A stretch of DNA of 64,000 nucleotides from Bacteroidota bacterium (GTDB lineage Bacteria; Bacteroidota; Bacteroidia; Bacteroidales; UBA10428): positions 744,001 through 808,000 of the forward strand of contig CP065006.1 of NCBI GenBank assembly GCA_016699695.1, read 5' to 3'. Under the pieces are notes generated by a model that searched no databases, was not told the origin of the DNA, and saw only the letters and a program-made list of their open reading frames with translations. A program made the position numbers and the translations under genes. Positions 34,589 through 43,659 of this stretch are shown piece by piece. Numbering within the stretch: position 1 is the first letter of the stretch; every line of letters starts with the position of its first letter.

Positions 34589-34978
34589 TTCGCTAATAAC
34601 CCGCATTTAAACAGTATTCCCCTTATCTTGCCATTGGGAAATAGGACTCTGTATAGGGTTTTCCTTGTTTCTAAAAAAACGGCAATGAATATGTTCATCG
34701 TAAATATTGATAAAAAACTCTTCTGTTATTTATTCAACTCTTAATTGGTCTTGTATTAGAATGAAAATTAAGAATGCTCCCTTTGAAAATCTATTCTCAC
34801 CTTTAAAAGGGTGTTATATTAACCCTCAAATAACTAGTCCATGTGGGAGTACATTTAGATACCTGCCTGTTTTCCTCCTAAATTCTCTTATCACATTCAG
34901 AAAAAAAAGAAAGCAGTATGAATATTCAATAAAAATATTTTCGTAGCTTTCAGAATAAATTCAATCATCAGATATTCT
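34589..34978. other. Intergenic region upstream of the sulfatase
   Basis: 390 bp without a supported gene. It is AT-rich near the sulfatase start and probably holds its promoter; no terminator hairpin was found for the porin gene. Confidence 0.5.
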
Positions 34979-37342
34979 ATGAACAAAGACCTTTTAAAAC
35001 TACTACCAATTCCGGGTTTACTAACACTTGCAGGTGGATGTGCCCGTAATGTGGAAAACCAGACTTCTGTAGATAGCAGCCAGCCCGACCGCACTGTATT
35101 GCCGATTAAGGAACCTGCCCGACCAACCTATACTGAACTTGATGCGCGAAATGCCACTGCGCCCGAACGCTGGGAGGTAAAAGCTCCGGAAGATGCACCC
35201 AATGTAGTTGTTATTCTAATCGACGATATGGGTTTTGGAGTTGCCGATTGTTTTGGCGGGCCGGTTGAAATGCCCAATTTGAAGAAACTGGCCGACAATG
35301 GCCTTCGGTATAACCGGTTTCATACAACCGCTTTATCAGCCCCTACGCGCGTAGCATTATTAACCGGTTATAATCACCACTCCTGTAACATGGGTTCAAT
35401 TACCGAAACAGCAACAGCCTTTCCAGGGAACAATGCTGTAAGGCCTCAGACGATTACTCCTGTTGCCGAAGTATTGCGCCAAAATGGTTTTAATACCGCT
35501 CAGTTTGGTAAATGCCACGAAGTACCACCCTGGGAACTTTCCATTTCAGGCCCTCAGGACAGATGGCCTACCCGCTCGGGTTTTGAAAAGTTCTATGGCT
35601 TTCTTGGAGGCGAAACGAATCAATGGGCTCCCCTGGTTTACGACGGTGTCACCCAGGTAGAGATTCCTCATGATCCAAACTACCATTTTACCACCGACAT
35701 GACCAATCAGTCAATTTCGTGGATGAAAGCTCAAAACTCCTTAACCCCCGACAAACCTTTCTTTATATATTATGCTCCGGGTGCTACTCATGCTCCGCAT
35801 CATGCTCCCAAAGAATGGATAGAAAAAAACAAGGGAAAGTACGATATGGGTTGGGATAAATTACGCGAACAAACACTGGCCCGACAGATAGAAATGGGTA
35901 TAGTTCCTGAAAATGCAAAGCTTGCTCCCAAACCAAAGGATATAAAAGACTGGGATAGTCTCTCAGTTGACGAAAAGAAATTATTTACCCGTCAGATGGA
36001 AGTATTTGCCGCCTTTGCCCAACATACCGATTACGAAATTGGACGTCTGATTTCGGCTATAGAAGAAACAGGCGAAATAGACAATACAGTGATAGTTTTA
36101 ATTGCCGGAGATAATGGTTCGAGTGCCGAAGGCCAAATGGATGGTATGTATAGCGAAATGACCTATTTCAATCAAATAAAGGAGACTGTGCCCGACATGC
36201 TCAAACATTACGATGATTGGGGATCAGAAAGTACCTACCCGCATTTTTCTGCAGGTTGGGCTGTGGCTTTGGATGCTCCGTTCTCATACACTAAACAGGT
36301 GGCATCGGATTTTGGTGGTACCCGAAACGGAATGGTTATAAGCTGGCCTAAAGGCATTGAAGCAAAAGGAGAAATCCGTGCACAATTCGGCCATGTGATA
36401 GATATTACACCGACTATCTACGAAATTACTCAGGTTCCTGCACCAAAAATGGTAAACGGTATTGCTCAAGATCCAATCGAAGGTACCAGTCTGGCATACT
36501 CCTTCGATAACCCGCATGCGGAAGAACAACACAAAGTGCAATACTTCGAAATGTTTGGCAACAGGGCAATCTATGCCGATGGCTGGTTTGCAAGAACTAT
36601 CCACCGTGCTGCCTGGCAGTTTAAACCGGCAACAACTTTGCAGGATAATGTTTGGGAACTTTACAATACAGCCGAAGACTTTAGCCTTGCCAATAACCTG
36701 GCTGCACAAAATCCTGAAAAGCTAAAGGAATTGCAGGATTTGTTCATGAAAGAAGCAGAAAAATATCATGTATTGCCTATCGATGACAGAACATTAGAAC
36801 GAACCAATGCTGCTTTGGTTGGCAGGCCCACAGTAATGGAAGGCAGAACCAGTATGACTCTTGCAGAAGGAATGAAAGGCCTTGGGGTGGATATCTTTAT
36901 CGATCTTCGGAATACCTCATATTCCATCACATCAGAAGTGGATGTTCATGCCAAGGGCAATGGAGTAATCGTTTGCCAGGGTGGCCGGTTTGGAGGGCTC
37001 TCACTCTATCTGAAAAACGGTAAACCCATGTTTGCCTACAACTATTTGGGCCTTGAAAGCTATTTTGTGAGTTCCAATAAAACTCTGGAAGCTGGAAAAC
37101 ATACCCTTGTGTACGATTTTAAATACGATGGCGATGGCTTTGGAAAAGGTGGTGTTGGAACTTTACTGGTTGACGGCGTAAAAGTTGCCGAAGCCAAAAT
37201 ACCTAAAACCCAGCCCGGAATATTCTCTGTCGACGATCTTGCCGATGTAGGCATGGACGAAGGCACTCAGGTAGCCGACTATGGTGCTTCGCACAAATTC
37301 AATGGTAAAATTGAAAATCTGGTGATTGAAGTGAAGAAATAA
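34979..37342 (+). CDS. Ser-type sulfatase (arylsulfatase-like), lipoprotein
   Basis: Hydrolyses a sulfate ester using formylglycine. The signature is S-x-P-x-R (ALSAPTRVALLTG, Ser120), so formylglycine would come from serine, which needs an anSME; one is encoded at 38548. Metal-binding Asp residues lie in LIDDMGFG (82-83), and IAGDNGSS is the second metal site. A lipobox (LAGGC, Cys21) predicts lipid anchoring. The last 170 residues form a LamG/concanavalin-like beta domain. At 787 residues it matches large AtsA-type enzymes. Natural substrate unknown. A strong terminator follows. Confidence 0.9.
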   Translation: MNKDLLKLLPIPGLLTLAGGCARNVENQTSVDSSQPDRTVLPIKEPARPTYTELDARNATAPERWEVKAPEDAPNVVVILIDDMGFGVADCFGGPVEMPNLKKLADNGLRYNRFHTTALSAPTRVALLTGYNHHSCNMGSITETATAFPGNNAVRPQTITPVAEVLRQNGFNTAQFGKCHEVPPWELSISGPQDRWPTRSGFEKFYGFLGGETNQWAPLVYDGVTQVEIPHDPNYHFTTDMTNQSISWMKAQNSLTPDKPFFIYYAPGATHAPHHAPKEWIEKNKGKYDMGWDKLREQTLARQIEMGIVPENAKLAPKPKDIKDWDSLSVDEKKLFTRQMEVFAAFAQHTDYEIGRLISAIEETGEIDNTVIVLIAGDNGSSAEGQMDGMYSEMTYFNQIKETVPDMLKHYDDWGSESTYPHFSAGWAVALDAPFSYTKQVASDFGGTRNGMVISWPKGIEAKGEIRAQFGHVIDITPTIYEITQVPAPKMVNGIAQDPIEGTSLAYSFDNPHAEEQHKVQYFEMFGNRAIYADGWFARTIHRAAWQFKPATTLQDNVWELYNTAEDFSLANNLAAQNPEKLKELQDLFMKEAEKYHVLPIDDRTLERTNAALVGRPTVMEGRTSMTLAEGMKGLGVDIFIDLRNTSYSITSEVDVHAKGNGVIVCQGGRFGGLSLYLKNGKPMFAYNYLGLESYFVSSNKTLEAGKHTLVYDFKYDGDGFGKGGVGTLLVDGVKVAEAKIPKTQPGIFSVDDLADVGMDEGTQVADYGASHKFNGKIENLVIEVKK

Positions 37343-37361
37343 ACATTTTTTGATTTTAAAG

Positions 37362-37400
37362 AAAAAGCGGCTGAAACTTACTTTCAGCCGCTTTTTTTCT
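37362..37400 (+). terminator. Rho-independent terminator of the sulfatase gene
   Basis: AAAGCGGCTGAAA / TTTCAGCCGCTTT with a 5-nt loop and a run of T. Placed 20 bp after the stop. Confidence 0.93.
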
Positions 37401-37410
37401 TTTCTCCTTT

Positions 37411-37690
37411 CCCCTCTTGAGAGGGGTTAGGGGTGTGTTCCAATTCTCCGCTTCAATTCCGCTATTGATAGAGCCTGTTCCGTTTTTACGGAAGGTTAGG
37501 GGTGAGTTTCCTTACTCCACTTCATTCCTCTCTCCTTATAGGTTCTAGAGTGTGTTCCCATTATTCGCTTCTTTTCCCCTCTTGAGAGGGGCCAGGGGTG
37601 TGTTTCCTAACTCAACTTAATTTCCCCCTCCTGATAGGTTTAATGTTTGTCCCAATACTCCGCTTCAATTCCCCTCTTGAGAGGGGTTAG
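37411..37690. repeat. Cluster of CCCCTCTTGAGAGGGG repeats, left of the DUF559 gene
   Basis: Clear copies at 37411, 37576 and 37671, each followed by an (g)ttaggggtgtgt-like tail, with degenerate copies between them. The 16-bp core is a perfect palindrome. Confidence 0.85.
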
Positions 37691-37727
37691 GGGTGTGTCT
37701 TGCTGCGCCAGGCTCAATTTCCTCTCC

Positions 37728-38138
37728 TCATACTCCATCCTGGAAAGAACCAGGGGTATGTTTTTCAAATTCATCAATATAACTCTCAATTTCCCGAAGC
37801 ACATTGTATACATCGTCCAACACTTCAGAATCCTGAAACCTCAACACACATATTCCCAGCTCATTAAGCTTTTTATTTTTAATCTGATCTTTCTCAAACA
37901 CCTCATCTAGTTGGTGGGTATAGCCATCTAATTCAATTGCGAGCATTAACTCGTTGCAGAAAAAATCGACAATAAAATTATCTATTGGTTTCTGCCGATG
38001 AAAATCATAGCCCCTCATCTGCTTTCCATTCAAGAATTGCCAAAGAAATATCTCCGACTTCGTAGAATTATTTCTCAGTTGTCTGGCCAGCTCTTTAAGC
38101 TTCGGGTTATAAGGAATTATTTTTCTTCTTGTGTTCAT
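37728..38138 (-). CDS. DUF559 endonuclease-domain protein
   Basis: A 136-residue protein of the restriction-endonuclease-like DUF559 family: LARQLRNNSTKSEIFLWQFL, then FHRQKPIDNFIVDFFC, LMLAIELDGYTH and LRFQDSEVL, where D, E-x-D and Q residues fit a PD-(D/E)xK/Vsr-like nuclease. The gene sits inside a nest of palindromic repeats. Plus-oriented copies lie on its left, an inverted copy lies at 38159 on its right, and its last codons fall in a degenerate copy. This suggests the gene and repeat travel together. Cellular role unknown. Confidence 0.85.
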   Translation of the reverse strand: MNTRRKIIPYNPKLKELARQLRNNSTKSEIFLWQFLNGKQMRGYDFHRQKPIDNFIVDFFCNELMLAIELDGYTHQLDEVFEKDQIKNKKLNELGICVLRFQDSEVLDDVYNVLREIESYIDEFEKHTPGSFQDGV

Positions 38139-38149
38139 GCATTTTTACA

Positions 38150-38545
38150 CACCCCTGACCCCTCTCAAGAGGGGAAGGGAACTGCTACCAAATCTACTTA
38201 TTACTAATGTGCTAAACTGTTTTAAAATTTTAACCTTGTAAAGATTTGATTGACATCGCCCATTTATGTAAATATTAAATTCAATGCCTTAGTTCCCCTC
38301 TTGAGAGGGGTTAGGGGTGTGTTCCCTTACTTCATTTCCCCTCTCTAGAGGGTTCAGGGGTGTGTTACCCTACTTAACTTCATTTCCCCTCTCAAGAGGG
38401 GAAGGGAACTGCTAACAAATCTACTGTGCTAAACTGTTTTAAAGTTTTAACCTTGTTAAGATTTGATTGACATCGCCCATTTATGTAAATATTAAATTCC
38501 ATGCCTTAGTTCCCCTCTCGAGAGGGGCTAGGGGTGTGTCTTTCA
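38150..38545. repeat. Repeat nest and 150-bp direct duplication right of the DUF559 gene
   Basis: An inverted core copy at 38159-38174, plus-oriented copies at 38295 and 38512, and further copies at 38338 and 38386. The segment 38159-38327 is duplicated at 38386-38540 with about 10% change and an 11-bp difference; both hold GATTTGATTGACATCGCCCA. Confidence 0.85.
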
Positions 38546-38547
38546 AC

Positions 38548-39780
38548 CTATCTCTCCTTCGCCCACTGCCTTACATTCGAGGCTGCACGGTTACTACTAA
38601 TTTCGTTGGCCATAAACTCGAAATAAGGTGCAGTGTGTTTGTAAAACTTCTTAAAACCGGCGCACAAATAGTTCAACCCTGGTTCTCCTTCAGGCGTATT
38701 GATTATCCTATTCTTGGGGCATTCGCCATTGCAAAGCTTTACATAATCGCACTTTCGGCAATAAGCCGGCAAAGCATCGCGCTTATTCCGGCCAAATTCT
38801 TTTTGAAAGGGCGACTGCATCATATCCATCAGGTTGCCGTTCATAATATTTCCCAGTTTAAATTCGGGAAATACATAATGATCGCAGGAATACACATCAC
38901 CGTTAAATTCCACAGCACCAGAATTACCACAAGTTTCGGCATAAATGCAGAGCGGTGGCGGCACTCCCAGCCAGTTGGCAAGAATGCAATCGAAGGTTAC
39001 CACATAATAATCACCCACATCCTTGCGAACCCATTCATCGAAAATTTTTATGAGAAAATCGCCATAATCTATCGGATCTACTGTCCAGTCGGTGACTTCT
39101 GCCTCCTTGTCAGTTCCGGGATGCTGAAGTTTTAGTTCACCGGGACCGGCATTAATATCGACAGCTTCCACAATGGGTGTAAACTGCATGTAACGACTAC
39201 CTATGCTTTTAAGAAATCTGTAGACCTCTTCGGGAAATTTTGCATTGTAATCGTTTACCACCGACAGGGTATTAAATTCTACTCCATGTTTCTGAAGCAA
39301 TTCCAACCCGTGCATCACCTTGGCAAAACTGGGCTGATTGCCTTTGTTTCGTCGATACCGGTCGTGGCAATGTTCGGGACCATCTATCGAAATGCCAATA
39401 AGAAAGTTATTGTCTTTGAAGAATTTGCACCAGTCGTCGGTTAAAGTTGTACCGTTAGTCTGAAGAATATTTTCTATTTTCTTGCCATTGCTGAACTTTT
39501 TCTGTAGTTCAAATGCTTTTTTATAAAAATCCATTCCCCGTAAGGTAGCTTCACCACCATGCCAGGTAAACAATACTGCCGGAGCCACCGATAAGTAAAT
39601 GTACTGTGCCACAAACTGACTGAGCACTTTATCGTTCATAAACCAGCGCTGTGGGTCTTTCGGGTATAGCTTTTCCTTTTCGAGGTAGTAACAATAGGTG
39701 CAATTCAGGTTACAAACTGAACCAACAGATTTGGTGAGTAAATAAATAGGCAAGGTCGGCTTTGCGCGGTAGGATTCCAT
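38548..39780 (-). CDS. Anaerobic sulfatase-maturating enzyme (anSME), radical SAM
   Basis: Oxidises the active-site Ser or Cys of a sulfatase to formylglycine without oxygen. The radical-SAM motif is C23-x3-C27-x2-C30 (SVCNLNCTYCYYLEK), followed by FTWHGGEATLRG and GISIDGPEHCHDRYR, which are family hallmarks. The C-terminal SPASM domain has CGNSGAVEFNGDVYSCDHY and YCRKCDYVKLCNGECPKNR, giving cysteines for two extra [4Fe-4S] clusters. 410 residues, normal. It converges with the Ser-type sulfatase gene, which is its likely client. Confidence 0.94.
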   Translation of the reverse strand: MESYRAKPTLPIYLLTKSVGSVCNLNCTYCYYLEKEKLYPKDPQRWFMNDKVLSQFVAQYIYLSVAPAVLFTWHGGEATLRGMDFYKKAFELQKKFSNGKKIENILQTNGTTLTDDWCKFFKDNNFLIGISIDGPEHCHDRYRRNKGNQPSFAKVMHGLELLQKHGVEFNTLSVVNDYNAKFPEEVYRFLKSIGSRYMQFTPIVEAVDINAGPGELKLQHPGTDKEAEVTDWTVDPIDYGDFLIKIFDEWVRKDVGDYYVVTFDCILANWLGVPPPLCIYAETCGNSGAVEFNGDVYSCDHYVFPEFKLGNIMNGNLMDMMQSPFQKEFGRNKRDALPAYCRKCDYVKLCNGECPKNRIINTPEGEPGLNYLCAGFKKFYKHTAPYFEFMANEISSNRAASNVRQWAKER

Positions 39781-39980
39781 TTTATCGTTTTTTCAGCGAA
39801 ATCAAATATGCTGCGATTCTACAAATAAAAAAATTAATTAACAGCTAAAGTTCAATTGAAAGCTTTCACAAATTCAGTAAATAGGAGCCTAATAAATGAC
39901 CAGATATGAAAGCCGGCGCTGAATTAAACCAAGAAGTCTTTGGTGACTCAGAAAAAAAGCATTTAAGAAAATGAAGTTTT

Positions 39981-40736
39981 CTAAAGTAAGCCCTGATCCT
40001 TTAGCTCATAAATCAGATCTGATATGTGGGTCTTGCCGCTTTTGGTTAAAATATTAGAGCGATGGGTATTGACGGTGTTTACACTAAGAAATAATTTTTC
40101 GGCTATTTCTTTGCTGCTCAGTCCAGATTGAACAAGTCTCACAATCTCTAATTCTCTGGTAGATAAATCAGGCCCAATCGATAACAATTCTTCATCAGGA
40201 AATCTGAAGAGAGATAGGTCTTTCCCTTTATAATGATGGAAAAGATTGTTTTTCATCTTAAACCAGTCGATTTTACTAATTACCTGAATTAAAAAAACAG
40301 CGTTGTGTGGCACAGGTGAATAAAAGAAATAGGCTTGACAGATATAATTATGGTAATGTCCTTCAGGATTTCTTAATCTTATTGAAAATGAAGCCAGAGC
40401 ACTCGCTTTATTGGTTTCCTGCACCTCCTTCTCAACAACAAATGTTAAGGCCCTTAACAGACCTAATCTGCTTAGATCGTCAGGGTGGGTTACCTCTACA
40501 AAATGATTTGGATTCAGCTCGCGAGGTTCTATACCGAGCAAGCGTTTTATGCCTTCACTGGCTAACAAAAATTTAATCTTGCCTAAATGAGAAACAGTAA
40601 AAAACTGGTCATTTTCATCCATTGCCTCATTCAGCTTCAATATAATCGGGTCAGTGGAGTTAATAGTTGAAAACCCCGACGGTAAATAGGATTCGATAAA
40701 ATCGAAAAAGAGACTGTAATTGTAAGGTCTTTTCAT
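39981..40736 (-). CDS. PAS-LuxR transcriptional regulator
   Basis: An N-terminal PAS-like sensor (LGKIKFLLASEGIKRLLGIE, then VEVTHPDDLSRLGLLRA) is joined to a LuxR-type HTH (STRELEIVRLVQSGLSSKEI, then FLSVNTVNTHRSNIL). The frame extends to 40778, but alignment with its paralog at 43886 supports the ATG at 40736 (MKRPYNYSLFFDF). It is divergent from the unknown gene at 40907 and likely controls the locus. There is no receiver domain, so the PAS part may sense a small molecule or redox state. Confidence 0.82.
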   Translation of the reverse strand: MKRPYNYSLFFDFIESYLPSGFSTINSTDPIILKLNEAMDENDQFFTVSHLGKIKFLLASEGIKRLLGIEPRELNPNHFVEVTHPDDLSRLGLLRALTFVVEKEVQETNKASALASFSIRLRNPEGHYHNYICQAYFFYSPVPHNAVFLIQVISKIDWFKMKNNLFHHYKGKDLSLFRFPDEELLSIGPDLSTRELEIVRLVQSGLSSKEIAEKLFLSVNTVNTHRSNILTKSGKTHISDLIYELKDQGLL

Positions 40737-40833
40737 TACACTACGGCTAGATGAATTATTTAATAATTCCAGTTTCAAAGCTAAAAAAAATACTGATGGC
40801 TAGGTATTGATTCAGATTATAAATAGCTTGAAA

Positions 40834-40864
40834 TTTGATCTGTCAGAAGCGGTAATATCTTTTG
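40834..40864 (+). promoter_or_regulatory. Possible Bacteroidota-type promoter
   Basis: TTTG at 40834-40837 and TATCTTTTG at 40856-40864 approximate the Bacteroidota -33 TTTG and -7 TAnnTTTG boxes with 18 bp between them, upstream of the gene at 40907. Read by eye. Confidence 0.35.
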
Positions 40865-40906
40865 GTTTTTAAAGATTTAGGATAGTGCACATCTATAATT
40901 GAAATT

Positions 40907-41452
40907 ATGGCTGAATTAACAGTTCAACTATTTCGCGACTATTTTGGTGGAAGCTGGTTGGGAAAGATTAGCAAAAATGGTGATTTTCAGCGCGACATTG
41001 TTTTTAACTGGCCCGAGATGAAAGGTAAATTCACCTCATTTGGAACCGAAGCTGGCCTGATTGTGCCTCCTGGAGGCGGAATTTTAGATAATACCAAACA
41101 GATAATTATTTCAGGCTGGCGATCAGATATAAAACGATGGTGCAGCACATGGCACAACGAATTTGGAGGCCATGGTGAGTTACAATGGACATCGCAGGAT
41201 ATAGTAAACGGAGTAACCTTTCTTTATGGTTTTGTGCACGAGTGCAAGCAGGAGGGCGATGATCCGACAGAACATATTCTTTTATGTGAAATAATCGATC
41301 AGAACAATTTTAAATATACCCTCCAGAGTTTTAGAAAGGGAATTGTTGAAATTGCCGCCACCCGCATTAGAACTGCCCGAGAACTCAGGGCCATATTGGC
41401 GACTCAGACTAAGAATATTAAGACGTTTGAACAAATAGCAAGCAATAAATAG
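40907..41452 (+). CDS. Unknown protein upstream of the desulfinase-like gene
   Basis: A 181-residue soluble protein without signal peptide. Segments such as FRDYFGGSWLGKISKNGDFQ, KGKFTSFGTEAGLIVPPGGG and WCSTWHNEFGGHGELQW suggest a beta-barrel of lipocalin-like type, but I recognise no family. It is 48 bp before the DszB-like gene in the same orientation and is presumably co-transcribed, so it may bind or present the same substrate. Confidence 0.7.
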   Translation: MAELTVQLFRDYFGGSWLGKISKNGDFQRDIVFNWPEMKGKFTSFGTEAGLIVPPGGGILDNTKQIIISGWRSDIKRWCSTWHNEFGGHGELQWTSQDIVNGVTFLYGFVHECKQEGDDPTEHILLCEIIDQNNFKYTLQSFRKGIVEIAATRIRTARELRAILATQTKNIKTFEQIASNK

Positions 41453-41500
41453 GTGCTAAACACCTCAAAAAGAATAGAATAATAATAAATAAAAAAAACT

Positions 41501-42694
41501 ATGGCAAACGAAAAAATTAAAGTTACAACGTTTGAAAACACAAAATTGAACGTGGTTAAGTTGAATTGGAAAGAGGTGTATTACACCAATTGTCCGCTGG
41601 TTTCGGCCAGTAACGTAGATGAAGGCTTAGGGCTTACCAAGAAAGAGTTTAAAAAAATAGGGGTGAAGTTTGCCTACATGCGCTCGACCCCCGAAACCGA
41701 TTGGTATCCCCACTACATTCACAATCAGGAAAACCTTATCCGCTTTGGTGGTTTGTTTCCTCCTATCGAAGTCCATGCCGATATCCGTCGCACCAAACTT
41801 TTGGGAGTAACCCAGATGCCAGCCGAAGGTGGCGTTATGATGGTTCGCGCCAAGGACAATATCTACCGGATGGCTGAATTAAAGGGCAAAAAAATCGGTA
41901 TTTCAAAAAGTATGAACCAAATTAAAAACGATTGGTGGCGCATACAGGAGCATCAGGGAATTGAGTTGATGCTTCGGATGAACGGCATGACTATGAACGA
42001 TATTGAGTTGGTTGAGTTTCCCTACGCCGATGACTGGTATAATTTACCGGAAATGATGAAAGCCACCATGGAACAATCGATTGATTTGTGGCTGGCGCGT
42101 GACCATAAGCGCGACCTGGCTTTCCGTCCGCTGGAAACCGCTTTGGAAAGTGGAATCATCGATGCCATGTACATGCAAACCAAACCGCTTCAGCAGGTAA
42201 GCGAAGCAACGGGTAAGTTTGCCGCCATCGAGGACCTTTCCCGCTATCCCGACTGGCGCCTTCAGGTGGCTAACATTCCTGCAGCTATCACTTGTACCGA
42301 TGTTATGGCCAAGGAACACCCAGAACTCGCAGTCACATTTATGAAAGGTATGATTAGAGCCGGTCGCTGGGCTAATCAAAACAAGTATGCTGCAGCCGAA
42401 ATTCTCGACCAGCAGACCTTCTACCGCGATGTGGAGGCTACTTACCAAGGCATCAGAGATGTTGATTTGGTGCCCAACCTTTCGCCTTTGAATCTCGCCG
42501 CTGTTGCCATCGGTAAGGATTTTATGTTAAGCCATGGTTACATCAAGAATGATTTTGATGTAAACGAGTGGGCTGCACCTGAATTCCTAGAACAAGCAGC
42601 CAGAGAATTGTTGGAAGAAGAATGGAAAAAACGCACCACTTCAAAACTTCCTCAAACAGCAGGTTCATTAAAGTCAGGCGGAAGAATAGGCTAA
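41501..42694 (+). CDS. DszB-like sulfinate desulfinase homolog (cytoplasmic)
   Basis: 397 residues with the periplasmic-binding-protein-like fold of SsuA/NMT1 proteins but no signal peptide (starts MANEKIKVTTFENTK). No ABC permease or ATPase gene is nearby. Aligned from memory to 2'-hydroxybiphenyl-2-sulfinate desulfinase DszB, it keeps all three catalytic residues: Cys31 in YYTNCPL (DszB Cys27), and His71 and Arg81 in HYIHNQENLIRFGG (DszB His60 and Arg70, same 10-residue spacing). The family signatures KLLGVT and EWAAPEFL are shared. DszB hydrolyses an aryl sulfinate C-S bond to give sulfite. A terminator follows; the substrate here is unknown. Confidence 0.78.
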   Translation: MANEKIKVTTFENTKLNVVKLNWKEVYYTNCPLVSASNVDEGLGLTKKEFKKIGVKFAYMRSTPETDWYPHYIHNQENLIRFGGLFPPIEVHADIRRTKLLGVTQMPAEGGVMMVRAKDNIYRMAELKGKKIGISKSMNQIKNDWWRIQEHQGIELMLRMNGMTMNDIELVEFPYADDWYNLPEMMKATMEQSIDLWLARDHKRDLAFRPLETALESGIIDAMYMQTKPLQQVSEATGKFAAIEDLSRYPDWRLQVANIPAAITCTDVMAKEHPELAVTFMKGMIRAGRWANQNKYAAAEILDQQTFYRDVEATYQGIRDVDLVPNLSPLNLAAVAIGKDFMLSHGYIKNDFDVNEWAAPEFLEQAARELLEEEWKKRTTSKLPQTAGSLKSGGRIG

Positions 42695-42745
42695 CAGAAA
42701 GGAAACTCAGAATTAAATAAGTATAACTGAGGTGAACAAAATAAA

Positions 42746-42790
42746 AAGGACGGTAAGTGGCAAAAACTGGATTTGCCGTCCTTCTTTAAT
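42746..42790 (+). terminator. Hairpin after the DszB-like gene
   Basis: AAGGACGGTAA at 42746-42756 pairs with TTGCCGTCCTT at 42773-42783 (one G-U pair), followed by CTTTAA. It separates the DszB-like gene from the nitroreductase gene. Confidence 0.7.
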
Positions 42791-42805
42791 GACAAGTCTT
42801 GAAAA

Positions 42806-43642
42806 ATGAGTACATCGTACAAATTAGATACAATCATCAAGGTTGATGAGAATTTATGCATCAATTGTGGAAGTTGTGTCAGAGCTTGTCCGGTTCGTTT
42901 AATTACCAAAAACCTCTTTCCGGTTCCAATCGAAAATTCGTGGGATCAATGCATTGATTGCGGACACTGCGTGGCAATCTGTCCTACCGAGGCACTCCAG
43001 CAGCGTTCAATGAAACCTGAGGAATGTGAGCCAATTGATATTCATTTAATCCCTAAGTGGGATAAAGTAAGACAGTATCTGATTTCGAGACGATCTATAA
43101 GGACGTTTATCAAAAAGCCCATTGAGAAAGAGAAAGTAGAACTCCTTTTAGATATCTCCAGGTTTGCACCAAACGGAGGTAACCAGCAGCCTTTAAGGTG
43201 GATTGTAATTAATGATGCCAAAAAAATCCGCGATGTGTCGGAAATGGCCATTGATTGGATGAAAATAGTAAAGGATACTGACCCTGCATTTTATCAGGAA
43301 GCAAAACTTTCAAGGTTTACAGAGCCATGGGAATTGGGTGTTGATAGCATTTCAAGAGGTGCCCCCTGCTTAATAGTTGCCTATGCACCTGCCGACAACC
43401 GTTCTGCTATGGCCACTGCCATGATTGCCATTCATCAGATTCAACTGGCAGCACCCGCGTTAGGTCTGGGAACAACATATACAGGAATCATCAATACTGC
43501 TGCAAAAATGTATGCACCTTTGATGGATTTGCTGAAAATTCCTGACGGCTTCATTCCTTATAGTTCATCAGTAATAGGATATCCGGCAGAAAGATACTTG
43601 CGTATTCCTACACGTAAGCCGGTGGATGTAAAATGGATTTAA
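42806..43642 (+). CDS. Ferredoxin-nitroreductase fusion protein
   Basis: An N-terminal 2[4Fe-4S] ferredoxin domain (CINCGSCVRACPVRL and CIDCGHCVAICPTEA, residues about 17-67) is followed by an FMN nitroreductase domain (SRRSIRTFIKKPIEKEKVEL, then FAPNGGNQQPLRWIV, residues about 95-270). Such fusions pass electrons from a low-potential donor through FMN to an organic acceptor. Substrate unknown. The placement between the DszB-like and GRE genes suggests an anaerobic reductive step or cofactor re-reduction in the same pathway. Confidence 0.88.
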   Translation: MSTSYKLDTIIKVDENLCINCGSCVRACPVRLITKNLFPVPIENSWDQCIDCGHCVAICPTEALQQRSMKPEECEPIDIHLIPKWDKVRQYLISRRSIRTFIKKPIEKEKVELLLDISRFAPNGGNQQPLRWIVINDAKKIRDVSEMAIDWMKIVKDTDPAFYQEAKLSRFTEPWELGVDSISRGAPCLIVAYAPADNRSAMATAMIAIHQIQLAAPALGLGTTYTGIINTAAKMYAPLMDLLKIPDGFIPYSSSVIGYPAERYLRIPTRKPVDVKWI

Positions 43643-43659
43643 ATAAAAAATTCTTAAAA

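Noticed and set aside
37411..38540. Possible CRISPR array from repeated CCCCTCTTGAGAGGGG units
   Set aside because: Spacing is irregular, orientation changes, the core is a REP palindrome, a real gene lies between copies, and no cas gene is near.
41501..42694. ABC transporter substrate-binding protein
   Set aside because: There is no signal peptide or lipobox and no permease or ATPase gene nearby, and the DszB catalytic residues are present.
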